Of a stretch of DNA of 64,000 nucleotides, positions 1 to 10,053 are shown piece by piece. Under the pieces are notes generated by a model that was given only the letters and a program-made list of their open reading frames with translations, was not told the origin of the DNA and ran no database searches. The DNA lies in assembly GCF_039908645.1 (NCBI RefSeq), contig NZ_CP150917.1, positions 122,501 through 186,500 of the forward strand, written 5' to 3'. Source of the stretch: Pseudomonas helvetica (GTDB lineage: Bacteria; Pseudomonadota; Gammaproteobacteria; Pseudomonadales; Pseudomonadaceae). The translations under genes and the position numbers were made by a program. The first letter of the stretch is position 1. The number at the start of each line of letters is the position of its first letter.

Positions 1-815
<815 letters not shown>

Positions 816-974
816 TATAACACCCAAGCAATCTGCATGCTTCGAGAGAAGAACCAGATTGCGGTGTGTGAAGACGAAACGAACCGAAAGTTCGAGCTGC
901 TCACAAACACCGAGATCTATCACATACCCAATTTGCTGAAGCGGGACCAACAGGTCACGACTCAGTACCCGAAT

Positions 975-1093
975 TTCTTGACGACCATAGAGCATTGGAA
1001 CCACCTGATCCCATCCCGAACTCAGCAGTGAAACGATGCATCGCCGATGGTAGTGTGGGGTTTCCCCATGTGAGAGTAGGTCATCGTCAAGAT
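975..1093 (+). rRNA. rrf: 5S ribosomal RNA, copy 1
   Basis: Typical pseudomonad 5S sequence: terminal stem cttgacgacc/ggtcatcgtcaag, and internal loop ccgaactcagcagtgaaac. It belongs to the operon that begins upstream of the window. Ends are approximate to a few bases. Confidence 0.96.
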
Positions 1094-1103
1094 TAAATTC
1101 CGA

Positions 1104-1140
1104 AACCCCTATTTGCGTATGCAGGTAGGGGTTTTGTTTT
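1104..1140 (+). terminator. Rho-independent terminator after 5S copy 1
   Basis: A GC-rich hairpin with arms acccctatttgc and gcaggtaggggt (two G-U pairs) is followed by a T-rich tract (tttgtttt). It sits directly behind the first 5S gene, so some transcripts should end before the second 5S copy. Confidence 0.85.
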
Positions 1141-1197
1141 AAGTAGAAGTCACCAATTTTGCCGGCACGTATGCTTCATACGGGCTGGTCACAGAAT

Positions 1198-1316
1198 TTC
1201 TTGACGACCATAGAGCATTGGAACCACCTGATCCCATCCCGAACTCAGCAGTGAAACGATGCATCGCCGATGGTAGTGTGGGGTTTCCCCATGTGAGAGT
1301 AGGTCATCGTCAAGAT
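1198..1316 (+). rRNA. rrf: 5S ribosomal RNA, copy 2
   Basis: Second 5S gene, identical to copy 1 over the readable gene and offset by exactly 223 bases. The duplicated block also includes flanking bases and a version of the terminator. Only about 55 unrelated bases separate terminator 1 from this copy, so it is either transcribed by read-through or has its own weak promoter. Confidence 0.95.
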
Positions 1317-1325
1317 TGAATTCCG

Positions 1326-1360
1326 AAACCCCTGTCTGCTTACGCAGACAGGGGTTTTGT
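1326..1360 (+). terminator. Rho-independent terminator after 5S copy 2
   Basis: Perfect hairpin (arms cccctgtctgc and gcagacagggg, short loop) followed by ttttgtcattt. It is homologous in position to the first terminator but differs at both arms with pairing preserved. Confidence 0.9.
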
Positions 1361-1688
1361 CATTTCAGAGGCCGCTAAAGGCTTCAAGCTCCCCGTGAAG
1401 ACCCTGCCGCCTCGCCCTCCTGCGCGATGATTGGTGCAGAGCGCCTGTGCTGCATGATCAAGCGTCATCAAAAAAACGTAGGTTGAAAGCTCTAGCACGC
1501 CATTTAGCGGGCTCATGCAGGGAAAGACGTGCGTTTTGCATAAAAGCCTAAGTTTTCTCGGATCTGTGCCGAAAGACTGGTGAGACATGCGTGCACCAAA
1601 GTAGAGCCGCCTTAGAACGGTCTACGGCGTCACATGGAATGTTGCACCCGGAACGCATCCCCACTCCTTGCATAAGAAGTCCCATGAA
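1361..1688. other. Intergenic region without recognisable gene
   Basis: About 330 bases between the rRNA terminator and the chemoreceptor. Only short random frames are present on either strand, with no tRNA-like fold or repeat visible. It presumably carries the chemoreceptor promoter, but I cannot point to a convincing -35/-10 pair. Confidence 0.5.
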
Positions 1689-3569
1689 ATGAATCTCAAG
1701 TTCAGCCATAAAATCCTTTTGGCCGCTTCAGGCGTAGTGGTTCTGGCTTTTGCGTTGTTCACTTTGTACAACGACTACCTGCAGCGGAATACCATCCAGC
1801 AAAACCTCGACTCCTCCGTCCAGCAAGCCGGCGATCTGACGGCCAGCAGCGTCCAGAACTGGCTGAGTGGGCGAATCCTGGTACTGGAAAACCTCTCCCA
1901 GAACGTCGCGCACCAAGGCGCCAACGCAGACTTTGCCGGGCTGGTCGATCAGCCGGCCTTCACCTCGAATTTCCAGTTCACCTACGTCGGTCAGTCCAAT
2001 GGCGTGTTTACCCAACGTCCTGACGCCAAAATGCCCGATGGTTACGATCCACGTCAGCGCCCTTGGTACAAGCAGGCCGTAGCTGCCGACAAAACCATGC
2101 TCACGCCGCCCTACATGGCCGCTGTTGGCGGGCTGGTGGTGACGATCGCCATGCCGGTGAAGAAGAACGGTGAACTGCTTGGCGTCGTCGGTGGTGACCT
2201 GAGTCTGGAAACCCTGGTGAAGATCATCAACTCGGTGGACTTCGGTGGTATCGGTCATGCGTTCCTGGTCAGTGCTGACGGCCAGGTGATCGTCAGCCCG
2301 GACAAAGACCAGGTGATGAAGAACCTCAAGGACATCTACCCAGGCTCGAACGTACGCATCGAGCGGGGGAATCAGGAAGTGCTCCTGAACAAGCAGGCGC
2401 GCATCCTGTCCTTTACCCCGGTTACCGGCTTGCCGAATGCTGAGTGGTACATCGGCCTGACGATCGATAGGGATAAGGCTTATGCGCCACTGAGCAAATT
2501 CCGCACGTCGGCACTGATTGCGATGTTCATCGCGGTGACCGCAATTGCCGTGCTGCTGAGTCTGTTGATTCAAGTGCTGATGCGTCCACTGACCACCATG
2601 GGCCGTGCGATGCAGGACATCGCTCAAGGCGAAGGCGATTTGACTCGCCGTCTGGCGGTGGAAAGCAAAGACGAGTTTGGTGAATTGGGCGGTGCCTTCA
2701 ACCAGTTCGTGGAGCGGATTCACGCGTCGATTTCCGAAGTGTCGTCGGCCACGCGCCAGGTACATGACCTGTCGCAACGGGTCATGGCGTCGTCGAATGC
2801 TTCGATCATCGGCTCCGATGAGCAAAGCGCACGGACCAATAGCGTGGCGGCAGCGATCAACCAACTGGGTGCGGCCACTCAGGAGATTGCCCGTAATGCA
2901 GCGGACGCGTCGCAACACGCCAGCGGTGCCAGTGAGCAAGCTGACGACGGTCGTCAGGTGGTGGAACAAACGATTTTGGCGATGACCGAGTTGTCGCAAA
3001 AAATCAGCCTGTCGTGCACCCAGATTGAAACCCTGAACGCCAGCACCGACAACATCGGGCACATCCTCGATGTGATTAAAGGCATCTCGCAGCAGACCAA
3101 CTTGCTGGCTCTCAACGCGGCCATCGAAGCGGCGCGGGCGGGTGAAGCCGGACGTGGTTTCGCGGTGGTGGCGGATGAAGTGCGCAACCTGGCCCATCGC
3201 ACTCAGGAGTCGGCAGAGGAGATTCACAAGATGATCACCTCATTGCAGGTCGGCTCGCGTGAAGCGGTATCGACCATGAATGCCAGCCAGGTATCCAGTG
3301 AGGAAAGCGTCGAAGTGGCGAATCAGGCCGGTGCGCGGTTGATCAGCGTGACCCAGCGGATCACCGAAATCGACGGCATGAACCAGTCGGTTGCGGCCGC
3401 AACGGAAGAGCAGACGGCAGTGGTGGAAACCCTGAACGGTGACATCAATCAGATCAACCTGCTGAACCAGCAGGGCGTGGCCAACCTCAACGAAACATTG
3501 AAGGATTGCGATGCCTTGTCGCTGCAGGCCAACCGCCTGAAGCAACTGGTGGATAGCTTCAAGATTTAA
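1689..3569 (+). CDS. Methyl-accepting chemotaxis protein, double-Cache sensor
   Basis: Membrane chemoreceptor that controls the CheA kinase. About 626 residues: a transmembrane helix at about 6-28 ([19 protein letters not shown]), a periplasmic dCache-type domain at about 30-270 with the RPWYKQAV and GGDLSLETL motifs of the family, a second transmembrane helix at about 280-300 ([16 protein letters not shown]), a HAMP domain, then a signalling domain with the highly conserved hairpin tip ([20 protein letters not shown]) and ending LVDSFKI. There is no CheR-tethering pentapeptide at the C-terminus. An in-frame TTG at 1668 would add seven residues; I prefer the ATG because the hydrophobic helix then begins close to the N-terminus. 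The Cache domain resembles amino-acid-sensing receptors, but the second conserved ligand segment reads PYMAAVGG rather than the usual acidic form, so the ligand is left open. Confidence 0.93.
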   Translation: MNLKFSHKILLAASGVVVLAFALFTLYNDYLQRNTIQQNLDSSVQQAGDLTASSVQNWLSGRILVLENLSQNVAHQGANADFAGLVDQPAFTSNFQFTYVGQSNGVFTQRPDAKMPDGYDPRQRPWYKQAVAADKTMLTPPYMAAVGGLVVTIAMPVKKNGELLGVVGGDLSLETLVKIINSVDFGGIGHAFLVSADGQVIVSPDKDQVMKNLKDIYPGSNVRIERGNQEVLLNKQARILSFTPVTGLPNAEWYIGLTIDRDKAYAPLSKFRTSALIAMFIAVTAIAVLLSLLIQVLMRPLTTMGRAMQDIAQGEGDLTRRLAVESKDEFGELGGAFNQFVERIHASISEVSSATRQVHDLSQRVMASSNASIIGSDEQSARTNSVAAAINQLGAATQEIARNAADASQHASGASEQADDGRQVVEQTILAMTELSQKISLSCTQIETLNASTDNIGHILDVIKGISQQTNLLALNAAIEAARAGEAGRGFAVVADEVRNLAHRTQESAEEIHKMITSLQVGSREAVSTMNASQVSSEESVEVANQAGARLISVTQRITEIDGMNQSVAAATEEQTAVVETLNGDINQINLLNQQGVANLNETLKDCDALSLQANRLKQLVDSFKI

Positions 3570-3585
3570 ACCGTTGCATGGATGC

Positions 3586-3627
3586 AAAAAAACGCGATGA
3601 AGTCGGTCTGACTCATCGCGTTTTTTT
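3586..3627 (+). terminator. Rho-independent terminator, probably bidirectional
   Basis: Hairpin aacgcgatga...tcatcgcgtt flanked by seven As on one side and seven Ts on the other. It lies between the convergent chemoreceptor and SRPBCC genes and can serve both. Confidence 0.92.
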
Positions 3628-3641
3628 ATGACGAAAATTCC

Positions 3642-4109
3642 CTACGCAAACAAATTGCGCGCGTTGCTCATCGAGTCATCGGCAAACCCCTGCACGAAGT
3701 CCTTGAACCCCGGCATTGCTTCTGCGCCGCCCTGGGCGGGTTCTGCGATGATGGTCCAGGTTGCGCGCGACTTGCCGGCGCTCAGGGGCTCGACACTCAT
3801 GGCAGCCCACAACTGACCAACGCCCAAGGTGTTGTAGACGGTAGTCCAGGTCATGCTCAGCGCCTGGTCGTCGCGGGAGTTGAGTTGTTCGACGACCAGG
3901 TTGCCGTCCTTGAAGAACTTCTTGCGCAGCGACGACACACCTTCGCCGGTCATCTCGATGTGCGACAGCGCCGGGATGAACTTGTCGAAGCCGGCGAAGT
4001 TGCCGACCACTTCCCAAACCCGCGACGCCTCGGCGGGTATTTCCACCGACGACACAACGTGGCAGCCGTGCGGGTTTTTGATCAGGGTATCGGGTTGCAG
4101 AGTGCTCAT
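3642..4109 (-). CDS. pvfD: SRPBCC / polyketide-cyclase-like protein (PvfD/MgoD)
   Basis: 155-residue soluble protein of the START/SRPBCC (Bet v1-like) fold. The N-terminal strand VVSSVEIPAEASRVWEVVGNF and the C-terminal helix are typical. It is the last gene of a four-gene operon, 29 bases after the NRPS gene, with a clear ribosome site (ggagc) before its ATG. In the P. syringae mgo operon the fourth gene, mgoD, encodes a protein of this class, and the P. entomophila counterpart is pvfD. The fold binds small hydrophobic ligands, but a catalytic role has not been assigned to this family member and none is claimed here. The shared terminator at 3586-3627 follows. Confidence 0.85.
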   Translation of the reverse strand: MSTLQPDTLIKNPHGCHVVSSVEIPAEASRVWEVVGNFAGFDKFIPALSHIEMTGEGVSSLRKKFFKDGNLVVEQLNSRDDQALSMTWTTVYNTLGVGQLWAAMSVEPLSAGKSRATWTIIAEPAQGGAEAMPGFKDFVQGFADDSMSNARNLFA

Positions 4110-4138
4110 GGTCTTGCTCCATTTCTACGGGTGGTGAA

Positions 4139-7100
4139 TCAGATGAAGTTGATTTCTTTCAGGTAGTCGCAGCCGCGACGCAGCAGCGCCGGAGACTTTT
4201 GCGGGTAGTGCGTGCCCATTTGCTGCACACCGGCCTGGGCATTGGCGTGGCCGATCATCGAGATGTCGCCGATGTCCTCCTCGAAGCCGTTGAGGTAGAA
4301 ACCCAGCACGCCAAACAACGCGTTATCGCTGTCGACCCGACCCAGTTGCTGTTGCCAGTCGGCGACGCTGACCATTTGAAACTCGCGGCCGGCCTCGCGG
4401 AACGAAGCGACGTAGGCGTCCCAGCTCAGCGGTTCGGGGTTGTGCAGGTTGAACACCGCCTGTTCGGGCTGATAACGGCTGGCGTGAAAGGCGATGAAGC
4501 GGGCGAGGAAGTCCACCGGCATCAAGTCGAAGTTCAGTGCGAACTCCGGCACCTGGCCGAGCTGGATCGAGCCTTTGAGCATCAGCATCAGACGGTTCTT
4601 GTGCGGCTGGCAGACGCCGGTGAGGCTGTTGAAACTGATGTTGCCTGGTCGGTAGAGGTTGACCCGCACCCCGCGCTCGCGAGCACGCTCGAGGATCCGT
4701 TCGCCGACCCATTTGGACAGGTTATAGCCGTTCTTGATGTAGATCGGCGGAGTCTGCGCGGCGGGTTGTTCGAGCACTCGCCCCTCGGCGTCGATGGTGC
4801 TGGAGGCCGACAGCGTGGAGACGAAATTGAAGATCTTCTTGCTGCGCCCTTCGCAGAGCCGCAAGCACTCGAAAATCGGCTCGACGTTATCCCGGGCCAA
4901 CGACTCGTAATCGAGTACGTGGTTGACGTTGGCGGCGTTGTGTACCAACGCACCGAACTCCCGATCCAGCCGCTCATATACCTCCGGCGTCAGGCCCAGT
5001 GCCGGTTGCGTGATGTCCGCTGCGTAGACCCGCACCCGAGTCAGGTCCAGGTGCTCCAGACGGTTCTCACGCAGCGATTCGGCGAAGCGCTGCGCAGCAC
5101 TTTGCCCGGCACCGTCACGCACCAGGCACGCGACTTCGCTGGCGCCCCAGGCCAGCAGCGCTTCGACGATATGCACGCCGACGAAGCTGTTGGCGCCGGT
5201 AACGATGACCTTGTGCACATCGCCCATTCGGCTGACCGGCAAGGGCTGTACATCGAGCTCGCGGAAGGCATCGGCCAGGGCTTTTTCGCTGAGCACTTCT
5301 TCGCCGGCAGAACCTCTGACCAGCGTGGCCAGCCTGGCGATGGTCGGGACTTCGATGAAGCGGTTGATCGAGATACTGCGTCCGAACTGCTCGCGTATCT
5401 GCAGCAACATGCGCGACAACAGGATCGAGTGCCCGCCCAGATTGAAGAAGTTTTCGTCGGTGGAAATGTCGCCTGCCGGCAACTCCAGCAGATCGGCCCA
5501 GAGCTCCAGCAGTTGCGCCTCGTCGGTGGACTCGGGTAACCGACGCTGAAGGTTTTCGAGGACACTGACCGGCATCGCCAGCAGCGCCCGGCGATCGACT
5601 TTACCGTTGCTGGCAAAAGGCATGTTCGCCAACTCAGTCCAGGCGATGGGCTGCATGTAGTCCGGCAAGAACTGCTGGGCGTGAGCTTTCAGCGCTTCGC
5701 GCGCTACGCCTGGCTGGTCTTCCTGGGGTTGTGCGAGGAACGCCAGAATCCTTCGATGACTGTCGATCACTACGGCCACCTGGCGGAACAACTGGCTGTC
5801 GCGCAGGCAGCGCTCGATCTCCTCCGGCTCGACCCGATAGCCGCGGATCTTCACCTGATTGTCTCGTCGTCCACAGAGCTCGATGCCGTCGGCGGTCCAC
5901 TTCGCCATATCGCCGGTGCGATAGGCACGCAAACTTTGGCCGCCCGGCAAGGGCAATTGCAGGTAGCGTTCGGCGGTCTGCTGCGGGTTGTTCAAATAGC
6001 CCAGGCACACCCCCGGACCGACGATGTACAGCTCACCGACGGTCTGCTCGACCACGGGCTGAAAGTTCTCGTCGAGGATCAGCACCTGACTGTTGGCAAT
6101 CGGTGCCCCGAGGCTGCGATTGCTGTCACCGACCTGCAGTTGTCGGGCGGTGATCAGCACTGTGGCTTCGGTCGGGCCATACAGGTTGTAGAGCTTGCCT
6201 TGTTGGGTCAGCTGTTTGATCACATGGGGTTCGCAGACGTCGCCCCCGGTCATCACATGTGCAAGGTCGCGCAACTGATCCAGCGGCAGAATGCTCAGCA
6301 GCGCTGGCGGCAAAAACGCGTGGCTGAGCTGATGATGACGGATCAACTCGATCAGTTGCAGCGGGTCACGACGCTGGTCGTCGTTGGGTACGATCAGCTC
6401 GGCGCCCTGGATCAGCGCCGGAAAAATATCGATCAACGAGGAGTCGAAACTCAGCGATGAAAACTGCAACACCCGACTCCGTTCCGTCAGCCCGACGTAA
6501 TCGGCATACCACGCGGTGAAGTGCCCCAGATTGTTTTGGCTGAGCAACACGCCCTTGGGATGACCGGTGGTGCCCGACGTGTAGAGCGCCATGCACGGCG
6601 CCTGGCTGCCGGGACGCAGGCGCATCAACGGCAAGCAGGGATTTGCCTCGCGGGCGTCGATGCCACTGATGTCGAGCCCCGGCATCTCATCGCTCAGCGG
6701 GTGCTGGCCATCGTGCAACAACAGCACGGCGCCAGCGTTCTCCAGGATGTACTGCTGACGTTGCAGCGGGTGGCTGGGTTCGAGTGGCAGGTACACCGCG
6801 CCACTGCCGAGGATCGCCAGAATGCCGGCGAACAATGCACTGGATTTCGGCAGGCAAATACCCACGACCACCGGTCCCTCAACCGCCCGGTGCTGCTCGA
6901 TCAATGGCAGCAGCCGTTGTTGGATTGCCAGGCTCCGGGCGTACAAGTCGCCATAGCTGAGCACCTCACCGGCAATGTGCAGCGCCGGGCGTTCACGGAA
7001 GGTTTTGAAACTCTGTTCGAGCCGCTCGATCATCGGGATTTGCCCGAGTTGCAGCAGCTGCGGTTGCGCGTTGAGGTTTAGCCGGTGGGCATAGGCCAGA

Positions 7101-7600
7101 CTCTCCAGCGTCAACAAGCTTTCTTCACGCTGATGACGACCGGGCGCGGCCGTTGCAGCTTGCGTGAAGTACTCGGCATCGCGGGAAAAACGGCTGACCT
7201 CAAGCGCCACGCGGTCAACCAATTCAGCGATGACTCTCAGGCGCAGCGCCTGGCCATTACCAGAGGCTTCGTCGGCGACGGGGACGCGAGCGATCAGTCG
7301 CTGGTCGCCGCTCGATATGTAGCGGCACAGCACGTCGATAGGCGGCAGACCGCTGGCGTCTTCAGGTCCCAGGCCCAGGCGCACGCTCAGCTGTGCGCAC
7401 TCGCCCTGGTCGCGCAGACGTTGCGCCGGAATGGCCAGGCTGCCGTCATCGATCAGCAGCTCGGCGTTACCGACCGATTGTTCGCTCAGGGTGTGGCTGT
7501 CGCTCAATCGCGTCAGCGTATGGCCGTGTTGTTCCAGCTCCAGCGCCAGCTCATTCAAGGCCTGGCTTTGACCGATGAGCAGAATGTCGAGACGTCTCAT
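4139..7600 (-). CDS. pvfC: NRPS with A-T-thioester reductase (PvfC/MgoA)
   Basis: Single-module nonribosomal peptide synthetase of 1153 residues with no condensation domain. Residues 1-190 are a family-specific N-terminal region. The adenylation domain covers about 195-690 (LYTSGTTGHPKG at 339-350, NLYGPTEAT at 472-480, YRTGDMAKW at 560-568, ASNGKVDRRALL at 663-674). The carrier domain has LGGHS with the phosphopantetheine serine at 725. The C-terminal reductase starts near 795 with the NAD(P)-binding GANSFVG and contains a YNLSK-type catalytic motif. The architecture and neighbours match PvfC/MgoA, which activates a branched amino acid (Val/Leu) and releases it reductively on the way to pyrazine-N-oxide-type signals. 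Start: an upstream frame reaches 7651, but the ATG at 7600 has an AGGAG site and avoids overlap with pvfB. Substrate cannot be fixed by reading alone. Confidence 0.93.
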   Translation of the reverse strand: MRRLDILLIGQSQALNELALELEQHGHTLTRLSDSHTLSEQSVGNAELLIDDGSLAIPAQRLRDQGECAQLSVRLGLGPEDASGLPPIDVLCRYISSGDQRLIARVPVADEASGNGQALRLRVIAELVDRVALEVSRFSRDAEYFTQAATAAPGRHQREESLLTLESLAYAHRLNLNAQPQLLQLGQIPMIERLEQSFKTFRERPALHIAGEVLSYGDLYARSLAIQQRLLPLIEQHRAVEGPVVVGICLPKSSALFAGILAILGSGAVYLPLEPSHPLQRQQYILENAGAVLLLHDGQHPLSDEMPGLDISGIDAREANPCLPLMRLRPGSQAPCMALYTSGTTGHPKGVLLSQNNLGHFTAWYADYVGLTERSRVLQFSSLSFDSSLIDIFPALIQGAELIVPNDDQRRDPLQLIELIRHHQLSHAFLPPALLSILPLDQLRDLAHVMTGGDVCEPHVIKQLTQQGKLYNLYGPTEATVLITARQLQVGDSNRSLGAPIANSQVLILDENFQPVVEQTVGELYIVGPGVCLGYLNNPQQTAERYLQLPLPGGQSLRAYRTGDMAKWTADGIELCGRRDNQVKIRGYRVEPEEIERCLRDSQLFRQVAVVIDSHRRILAFLAQPQEDQPGVAREALKAHAQQFLPDYMQPIAWTELANMPFASNGKVDRRALLAMPVSVLENLQRRLPESTDEAQLLELWADLLELPAGDISTDENFFNLGGHSILLSRMLLQIREQFGRSISINRFIEVPTIARLATLVRGSAGEEVLSEKALADAFRELDVQPLPVSRMGDVHKVIVTGANSFVGVHIVEALLAWGASEVACLVRDGAGQSAAQRFAESLRENRLEHLDLTRVRVYAADITQPALGLTPEVYERLDREFGALVHNAANVNHVLDYESLARDNVEPIFECLRLCEGRSKKIFNFVSTLSASSTIDAEGRVLEQPAAQTPPIYIKNGYNLSKWVGERILERARERGVRVNLYRPGNISFNSLTGVCQPHKNRLMLMLKGSIQLGQVPEFALNFDLMPVDFLARFIAFHASRYQPEQAVFNLHNPEPLSWDAYVASFREAGREFQMVSVADWQQQLGRVDSDNALFGVLGFYLNGFEEDIGDISMIGHANAQAGVQQMGTHYPQKSPALLRRGCDYLKEINFI

Positions 7601-7614
7601 GATGTTCTCCTCGG

Positions 7615-8544
7615 CTAGATCAGGTAGTCGCTCAGGGCGTCTTGCACGCACGGTGAATCGAGCAGCGAACTGCTGCGGAAAAACCGCACGATGTTGGCAA
7701 CCAGCGGGTGATGGCGATTGATCGGGAAGGCCAGGCCTGCCACTTCGCTTTTGAGTGCGGCCTTGGCGGCATCGCTGATGTGCAGGTGTTCGATCAACCG
7801 GAAATCGAACGATTTCTGAATGTCGTTAGTCAGGTAGTGAGTGATGAATACCGGCAGAATCTTCGCGATCAGTTGGCGGTCGTCTTCGTTAGCCGAGTGC
7901 CAATAGATCCGAACCAGCCGTGACCAGAACCCCGAGTGGCGGCCCTCGTCGAGCAAGTGGTCAGCCATCAGGCCCTTGATCGATTGCTTGACCGTGTCGT
8001 CCTTGGCGAATGCCGCGACGTCGTTGGTCACGGTGCTTTCCGCGATGGCCACGCAGATCAGCTCAACGGCGCTGCGCAGATGTTCCGGGGCCAGCGCCAA
8101 CGCTGCAGGAATTGCCCTGCTCAGCTCGATTTCATGCGGCAGTTCGATCGGCGTGATGCCGGTCATGGCCACGGTCTGCTGCATGAAATCCATCGCCACC
8201 AGCGCGTGGTAATCCTCATCCACCACCACGGTCATGGCGTCATAGCGACAGGCGAACGGGAAGGGCACGGCGAAGCGATTCTTGGCGATGCTGCGGGCGG
8301 TCTTGTCGACGATTTCGGTTTCGAAAATCACCACGTCGTTGATGAACTTATAGAGCGTCTGCACCAATGCAAAGTCGCGTTGTTCCGGGCATTCGCGGAC
8401 AAAGGTTTCGCTCAGCACCAGCGGTTGGCGGCTCAAGGGATAGATCAGTTTGTCGTCGTTTTCGACCATGCGCCGCGGACGTGTACGGATAGTCGCGCGG
8501 TTTTCCCAGGCGTCGGCGAAGGATTGGTAGTCGGCGGCGTTCAT
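7615..8544 (-). CDS. pvfB: AurF-type diiron N-oxygenase (PvfB/MgoC)
   Basis: 309-residue protein of the p-aminobenzoate N-oxygenase (AurF) diiron family. A helical bundle supplies Glu/His ligands; candidates are the segments [13 protein letters not shown] and [19 protein letters not shown], both of the carboxylate plus E/DxxH form that these enzymes use. In the pvf/mgo/ham clusters this enzyme oxidises the amine of the amino acid handled by the NRPS. Its ATG overlaps the stop of the upstream gene (ATGA), so the two are translationally coupled, and the NRPS begins 14 bases after its stop. Membership of the operon makes the assignment strong; the exact oxidation state it delivers is from literature on relatives. 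Confidence 0.9.
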   Translation of the reverse strand: MNAADYQSFADAWENRATIRTRPRRMVENDDKLIYPLSRQPLVLSETFVRECPEQRDFALVQTLYKFINDVVIFETEIVDKTARSIAKNRFAVPFPFACRYDAMTVVVDEDYHALVAMDFMQQTVAMTGITPIELPHEIELSRAIPAALALAPEHLRSAVELICVAIAESTVTNDVAAFAKDDTVKQSIKGLMADHLLDEGRHSGFWSRLVRIYWHSANEDDRQLIAKILPVFITHYLTNDIQKSFDFRLIEHLHISDAAKAALKSEVAGLAFPINRHHPLVANIVRFFRSSSLLDSPCVQDALSDYLI

Positions 8545-9317
8545 GCGCTCACCTCGGCGACCGATTCACGCATGCTCAGGCGCAAGCCGTCCCACAGTGC
8601 GATACGGCTTTCCACTGCGGCGATGGCTGCGGCATAGACGTCTTCTTGTCGTTGCGGATCGCCATCGACCAAGCGTGCCAGGAGTGTTTCGGCGGCGGGG
8701 CCGTGGTCTTCGGAGTCGACTTCGATGTGCCGCTCCAGGTAGTAACGAAAGGTCGGCGCCTGTTCGATGCCTATGCCCCAATCGTCGAGAATGCGCTGGA
8801 ACATCTGCGGAATGACGCTTTCACGTCCATGCAAAAACGCAGCGGCAACGCTGTGCCCCGGCGCATACAGCGCGGTGTGCAAGGTGTGCCGGACAAAGTT
8901 CGATGCGGCCGGGTCGACGTCCACGCTTTGCAGGGCGACGTCGTAGCTCACGCCTTCCTTTTGCAGGGCGACGAAGCGCTCCACGGCCGCCGTGCTGGCG
9001 CCGATTTCGCGCATCGCATCCAGGTACAACTCGAAATGGCTGTAGTGACCGTGATCGAGTCGGTCATCGGACTCTTCGCCAAGGACGATTTCGTTGATCA
9101 GGCGCGCCGCTTGAGGGTCTTGGGGCGGTAGCCAGGGCAGCTGCACGCACGTGAGTTCCTGTTGCAGGCGTTTGGTCAGTGACATGAAGTCCCATACAGC
9201 AAATACATGGGTTTCCATAAAGCGTTGAAGTATTGACAGTGAATGGATCTCGGCAAAGATAGGGTGAGCGCTCAGGGCTGCTTTTTTTTGGTCGAGAAGT
9301 GCTTTATTGGGTTTCAT
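8541..9317 (-). CDS. pvfA: Heme-oxygenase-like iron enzyme (PvfA/MgoB)
   Basis: 258-residue all-helical protein of the iron-containing redox enzyme / heme-oxygenase-like (HDO-type) family. Ligand-like residues are seen in the first part ([35 protein letters not shown]) and near the C-terminus ([14 protein letters not shown]), the ExxH...H...E/DxxxH pattern of these enzymes. It is the first gene of the operon: mgoB in P. syringae and pvfA in P. entomophila occupy this place. Ribosome site is weak (taggtctctc before ATG). The promoter should lie in the 736-base region beyond its start. Its chemical step is not firmly known; it may act on the same nitrogen substrate as PvfB. Confidence 0.87.
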   Translation of the reverse strand: MKPNKALLDQKKAALSAHPIFAEIHSLSILQRFMETHVFAVWDFMSLTKRLQQELTCVQLPWLPPQDPQAARLINEIVLGEESDDRLDHGHYSHFELYLDAMREIGASTAAVERFVALQKEGVSYDVALQSVDVDPAASNFVRHTLHTALYAPGHSVAAAFLHGRESVIPQMFQRILDDWGIGIEQAPTFRYYLERHIEVDSEDHGPAAETLLARLVDGDPQRQEDVYAAAIAAVESRIALWDGLRLSMRESVAEVSA

Positions 9318-10053
9318 GAGAGACCTATAAGTTGTGAGTTAAGTTGTTCGATTGGCAGAGGTTTATTAGGCGAGTTCAAACACGGTGCGGCCTGATCTTT
9401 TTAATAGGCGAACAAGTACCTCAAACAAACGTTGATGCAGTTCATGGTGTTGGCGGACCTTGCCAGGCAAGGCGTTGCGTGCGTCGATGGTGCTTGGCGG
9501 TCAGATGCCGAGATGAGTATTACAGACCTTGGCATTGACCGTGCCGACAAGTAAGCGGGAGCTTGAAGTTGTCGGCGGAGAAAAATTAATACATGAAACA
9601 AGTAGCGGGCAAGTGTTTTTTATATTATTTGTCAAGTGTATTTTTTTGGGCGCGACAAGTTTCGATAAAACTTCTGGATTAAGTTTTATTGGGATGAAGT
9701 TGTTCCTTCCGGCTTATATAAGTCAGAATTTAAATGAGTGAATGCCTCACTCGGAGCAACTTTGTATCTGGGGAGTTGATGTTTTTTTTGATGTGGTGGG
9801 CAGGAGGAGGGCACGGCCCATCTCTTCCCGTCCTTTGGCAAGCCTCCTTTTGTTCGTCCATCACGCGAGGGCTGTGCAGGCAGATTTACACGCCGCTCGT
9901 CCTTTTTTAGTCGGCAAACCAAGAGTGAGCCCAAAAAGCCAGTACTGCTATCACTGGCGCAGGGAGGGGCAGGGGTTTTCAGGGAGGAAAGTAGGGATTG
10001 GTGTCGCCAGCGCTTCTCGAGAACCTGTGCCTCATGGCACAGGCGTCAGGCGC
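9318..10053. other. Intergenic region with AT-rich island (pvf promoter side)
   Basis: 736 bases separate the start of pvfA from the end of the thioesterase gene, both on the minus strand. No convincing gene is present. Bases 9585-9735 are strikingly AT-rich for this genome (long T and A runs, e.g. ttttttatattatttgtc). A 6-base inverted repeat (gagtga-atgcc-tcactc) lies at 9736-9752, and a hairpin (cctgtgcc-tcat-ggcacagg) at 10024-10043 just behind the thioesterase stop, without a good T-run. The pvf promoter must lie here, but I could not identify its -35/-10 elements with confidence. Confidence 0.6.

Noticed and set aside
1728..3227. A 499-codon frame opposite the chemoreceptor
   Set aside because: Antisense shadow in GC-rich DNA; the plus-strand frame has complete Cache, HAMP and signalling domains.
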